This document shows, in pieces, positions 61,964 through 64,000 of a DNA stretch of 64,000 bases. Every line of letters starts with the position of its first letter. Position 1 is the stretch's first letter. The position numbers and the translations under genes were made by a program. The stretch is from Streptomyces cellulosae. Its GTDB lineage: Bacteria; Actinomycetota; Actinomycetes; Streptomycetales; Streptomycetaceae. The stretch lies in assembly GCA_014655195.1 (NCBI GenBank), contig BNBH01000029.1:35612-99611 (forward strand). Reading direction: 5' to 3'. Under the pieces are notes generated by a model that saw only the letters and a program-made list of their open reading frames with translations, ran no database searches and was not told the DNA's origin.

Positions 61964-62155
61964 ATGGCTGACATCACCTGGGAAGCCCCGTTCTGCGGGG
62001 AGGGCAGCTCCTGCTTCCGCCTCGGAACCGATGCCGACGGCAACGGGTACATAGCCGTCGTCGGCCAGGAGGAGCGCCCCCTCACCGACTCCATCGAGGC
62101 GCTGCGCACCCTCATCACCGACATCAAGGCTGGGAAGGCTGACCACCTCTTGTAG
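61964..62155 (+). CDS. DUF397 small acidic protein
   Basis: A 63-residue protein: MADITWEAPFCGEGSSCFRL then IAVVGQEERPLTDSIEALRTLITDIKAGKADHLL. DUF397 proteins are the partners of XRE-DUF5753 regulators and modulate their DNA binding. GGAG lies seven bases before ATG 61964. Confidence 0.9.
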   Translation: MADITWEAPFCGEGSSCFRLGTDADGNGYIAVVGQEERPLTDSIEALRTLITDIKAGKADHLL

Positions 62156-62220
62156 GCCATCGTTCAGCGGGCTGCCCGTTCCCGGTCCCGCGGCCTGGCC
62201 GTGGCCGGCCTCCCGCGGGG

Positions 62221-62562
62221 TCACACACGCATCTCCCTGAGCAGGCCGCCGTCCTCGTCGTACAGCTCCAGCGTGTACGTCCCCGCGCCGCAGCGCGTGA
62301 GGACGGTGGCCAGGTCGTCGAAGCGGGACGGGTCGACAACTCCGTTCAGGAGGACGTCCGGGCCCTCGGCGGGCTCGAGTTCCACCTCGCACCACGTCGT
62401 GCCCACCTCGTGGCCGTGCCAGGAGGATGAGCTCACCCTCCAACCGAGCCGTTCGAAGCGCGACGCTACGGGGCCGGCGTCCCTGTGGCCGTGCAGGATG
62501 CCACAAACGTTGTTGGGCAGGTTCGTCAGCTCGCAGGTGACGTCGCCGTAATCGTCAGGCAT
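62221..62562 (-). CDS. Hypothetical protein, 113 residues
   Basis: Starts MPDDYGDVTCELTNLPNNVC; no membrane helix or known motif. The central part is RLGWRVSSSSWHGHEVGTTW followed by VELEPAEGPDVLLNGVVDP. AGGAG lies five bases before ATG 62562. Codon usage is normal. I do not recognise the family; it could be an immunity or regulatory protein. It converges with the DUF397 gene. Confidence 0.7.
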   Translation of the reverse strand: MPDDYGDVTCELTNLPNNVCGILHGHRDAGPVASRFERLGWRVSSSSWHGHEVGTTWCEVELEPAEGPDVLLNGVVDPSRFDDLATVLTRCGAGTYTLELYDEDGGLLREMRV

Positions 62563-62853
62563 CCTCACTCCTCTCCCTCCCCCGTCCCGCGCCCCTCAGC
62601 CCCTCTGCCGCCGGTTCGGCAGCGTGAACCTTGGCGCATTCCTGGACGTGGTTCTGATTGGCCGAGAGGGCTTCATCATGCCCTCCCCTGCCGCAACCCC
62701 GCCCCCATCTCTCCATCAACCGCGCCCCTTGGGACCCTTGACGCACCCACTCCATCGTTCATGTATGTAAATACTGTTCATTCTATTGATTCGACACGAC
62801 CTCTCTGCATAAAGTCCCGCCACCTCGCCCGTACGGAATGGACGGAGCCTCCC

Positions 62854-63978
62854 GTGTCGAAGCAACTCCGCAAGCCAGTACGAACGCGGCGGCTCGGTGC
62901 TGTCGGCGCCCTCGTCGTCGCAGCCGTCGTGACCGCCGCCGGGTGTTCCTCCGGGTCGTCGGGGGCGGAGCAGGACGAGTCGCAGCCGTTGGAGGTGTGG
63001 ATCCGGCAGGACGCCGGGAGTCCGGCCGCGGAGTCCGCCGAGGCGCTCACCAAGGCGTTCTCCGAGAAGAGCGGCATCAAGGCGAAGCTCGTCGCCGTCG
63101 GCGTCAACGACTTCGAGACCAAGCTCCAGCAGCGCACCGCGCAGAAGGACCTCCCCGACATCGTCATCAACGACACCGGCCAGCTGGGCAATCTGGTGAC
63201 CCAGGGGCTCGTGCGCGAGGTGGACCGGGAGGGCGTCGCCGGGAGCGGGGACATCGCCGACCGCGCCTGGGAGGCCGCTCAGGGGTACGACGGGAAGTAC
63301 TACGGCGTGCCCTTCAATTCCCAAGCCTTCGCCCTGCTCATACGCAAGGACTGGCGGGAGAGAGTCAACGCCCAGTTGCCCTCCTCCTGGGACGAGCTCA
63401 TCCAGCTCGCCGTCACGTTCACCAACAACGACCCCGACGGCAACGGCAAGAACGACACCGCCGGCATGGTCGTGCCCGGCAGCACCACCCGCGGCTATCT
63501 GACCTGGTGGTTCTCCACCATGCTCTGGTCCGAGGGCGGCGAATTCGTCAAGAAGCAGGGCGACGGGTACGCCGCCGCCGTCGACGATCCCGCCTCCGTC
63601 AAGGCCGTCGAGAAGCTGCAGGCCATGTTCTGCGACTCCAAGGTCGTGCAGCCCGGCGCCAGCACCGCCGACTCCGCCACCACCCACACCGTCTTCGAGA
63701 GCGGCAAGGGCGGCATATACCTCACCGGGCCCTACATGCTGCCCCGCTTCGACGGGTCGCTCGGCAAGGACAAGTACGAGGTCGTCGCCGCCCCGCCCGG
63801 CGCCGGCGGCGAGGCGGCCGCCCTCGCCGAGGGGGAGAACGTCTATCTGATGGCCGGGTCCGGCAACGAGAAGGGGCAGCAGGCGTTCGCCGCTTCCCCG
63901 TTATCTTTTTCGCGGTCCTGCAAGAGGGCCGCTGGCCTCCGGGCCCGGCATGACTGTTGCCCCCTGTCGAACGGATGA
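62854..63978 (+). pseudogene. Sugar-binding lipoprotein of an ABC importer, 3' end replaced
   Basis: GTG 62854 with GGAG six bases upstream. The lipobox VVTAAGC places the lipid Cys at 31. The MalE-like body (LEVWIRQDAGSP, DLPDIVINDTGQLGNLV, YYGVPFNSQAFALLIRKDW, FTNNDPDGNGKNDTAGM, ENVYLMAGSGNEKGQQAFA) is normal to about residue 346. After base 63891 the frame reads SPLSFSRSCKRAAGLRARHD and ends at 63978; this tail is not SBP-like and holds a TTA codon. About 70-80 C-terminal residues are missing. Probably inactive. Confidence 0.8.
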
Positions 63979-64000
63979 CCTGGGGGGTGGTGTCACCGGG
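63892..64000. other. Foreign sequence joined to the binding-protein gene
   Basis: The last 109 bases do not continue the lipoprotein gene. The beginning (CGTTATCTTTTTCGCGG) is AT-rich for this genome. No terminal repeat or transposase can be seen within the window; it may be the end of an insertion sequence or a rearrangement joint. Confidence 0.45.

Overview
This is chromosomal DNA from a Streptomyces. GC content is very high, the coding regions show strong third-position G/C, and the gene order matches the core chromosome of S. coelicolor as I remember it: absC, meaB, thiolase, mce, scy, filP, nucS, chiC, the atp operon, glyA, sua5, prmC, prfA, rpmE, rho, the thr genes, lysA. Locus comparisons with S. 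coelicolor come from memory and were not searched.

Left part (1-29600). A DUF3817 gene cut by the window edge is followed by three overlapping AIM24 paralogs, an AbsC-like MarR regulator, and an OmpR-type two-component pair divergent from a PepSY lipid/exported protein; kinase and PepSY protein carry the same Asp/Arg-rich low-complexity tract. MeaB, a thiolase and methylmalonyl-CoA epimerase form an acyl-CoA/B12 block. Scy and FilP, the coiled-coil proteins of the hyphal tip, come next, then two paralogous ABC exporters, an LLM-type oxidoreductase, NucS (mismatch endonuclease), a membrane-anchored P-loop ATPase with a disordered external tail, a STAS protein, a 3-hydroxyacyl-CoA dehydrogenase, a stand-alone maltokinase-cap protein, a cob(I)alamin adenosyltransferase and a NarL-type two-component pair.

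Middle (29600-46900). Chitinase ChiC has the classical direct-repeat promoter. The F1Fo ATP synthase operon atpIBEFHAGDC runs leftward, preceded by a WecA-type sugar-phosphate transferase, an SHMT paralog, an LMW-PTP-like protein with Ser in place of the catalytic Cys, Sua5, PrmC, RF1 and ribosomal protein L31. This block joins cell-wall precursor, translation-termination and tRNA-modification functions.

Right part (46900-58500). A secreted trypsin-like protease with FG-GAP-type repeats, Rho with a large disordered insert, then the aspartate-family amino-acid genes thrB, thrC, hom and lysA, an ArgS relative that has lost its catalytic core, an orphan response regulator and tRNA-Arg(CCG).

After the tRNA (58500-64000) the DNA changes character. 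It holds a decayed AbiEii-type toxin gene with its partner, a broken barstar-family gene fused to a truncated opposite-strand gene, small fragments, then an intact XRE/DUF397/ATPase regulatory triad, and a sugar-binding lipoprotein whose 3' end is replaced by foreign sequence at about 63892. The tRNA-Arg is a likely integration site, so this looks like an old island border. Start codons were chosen mainly from ribosome-binding sites; several genes appear leaderless, with a TANNNT -10 box six to eight bases before the start codon.
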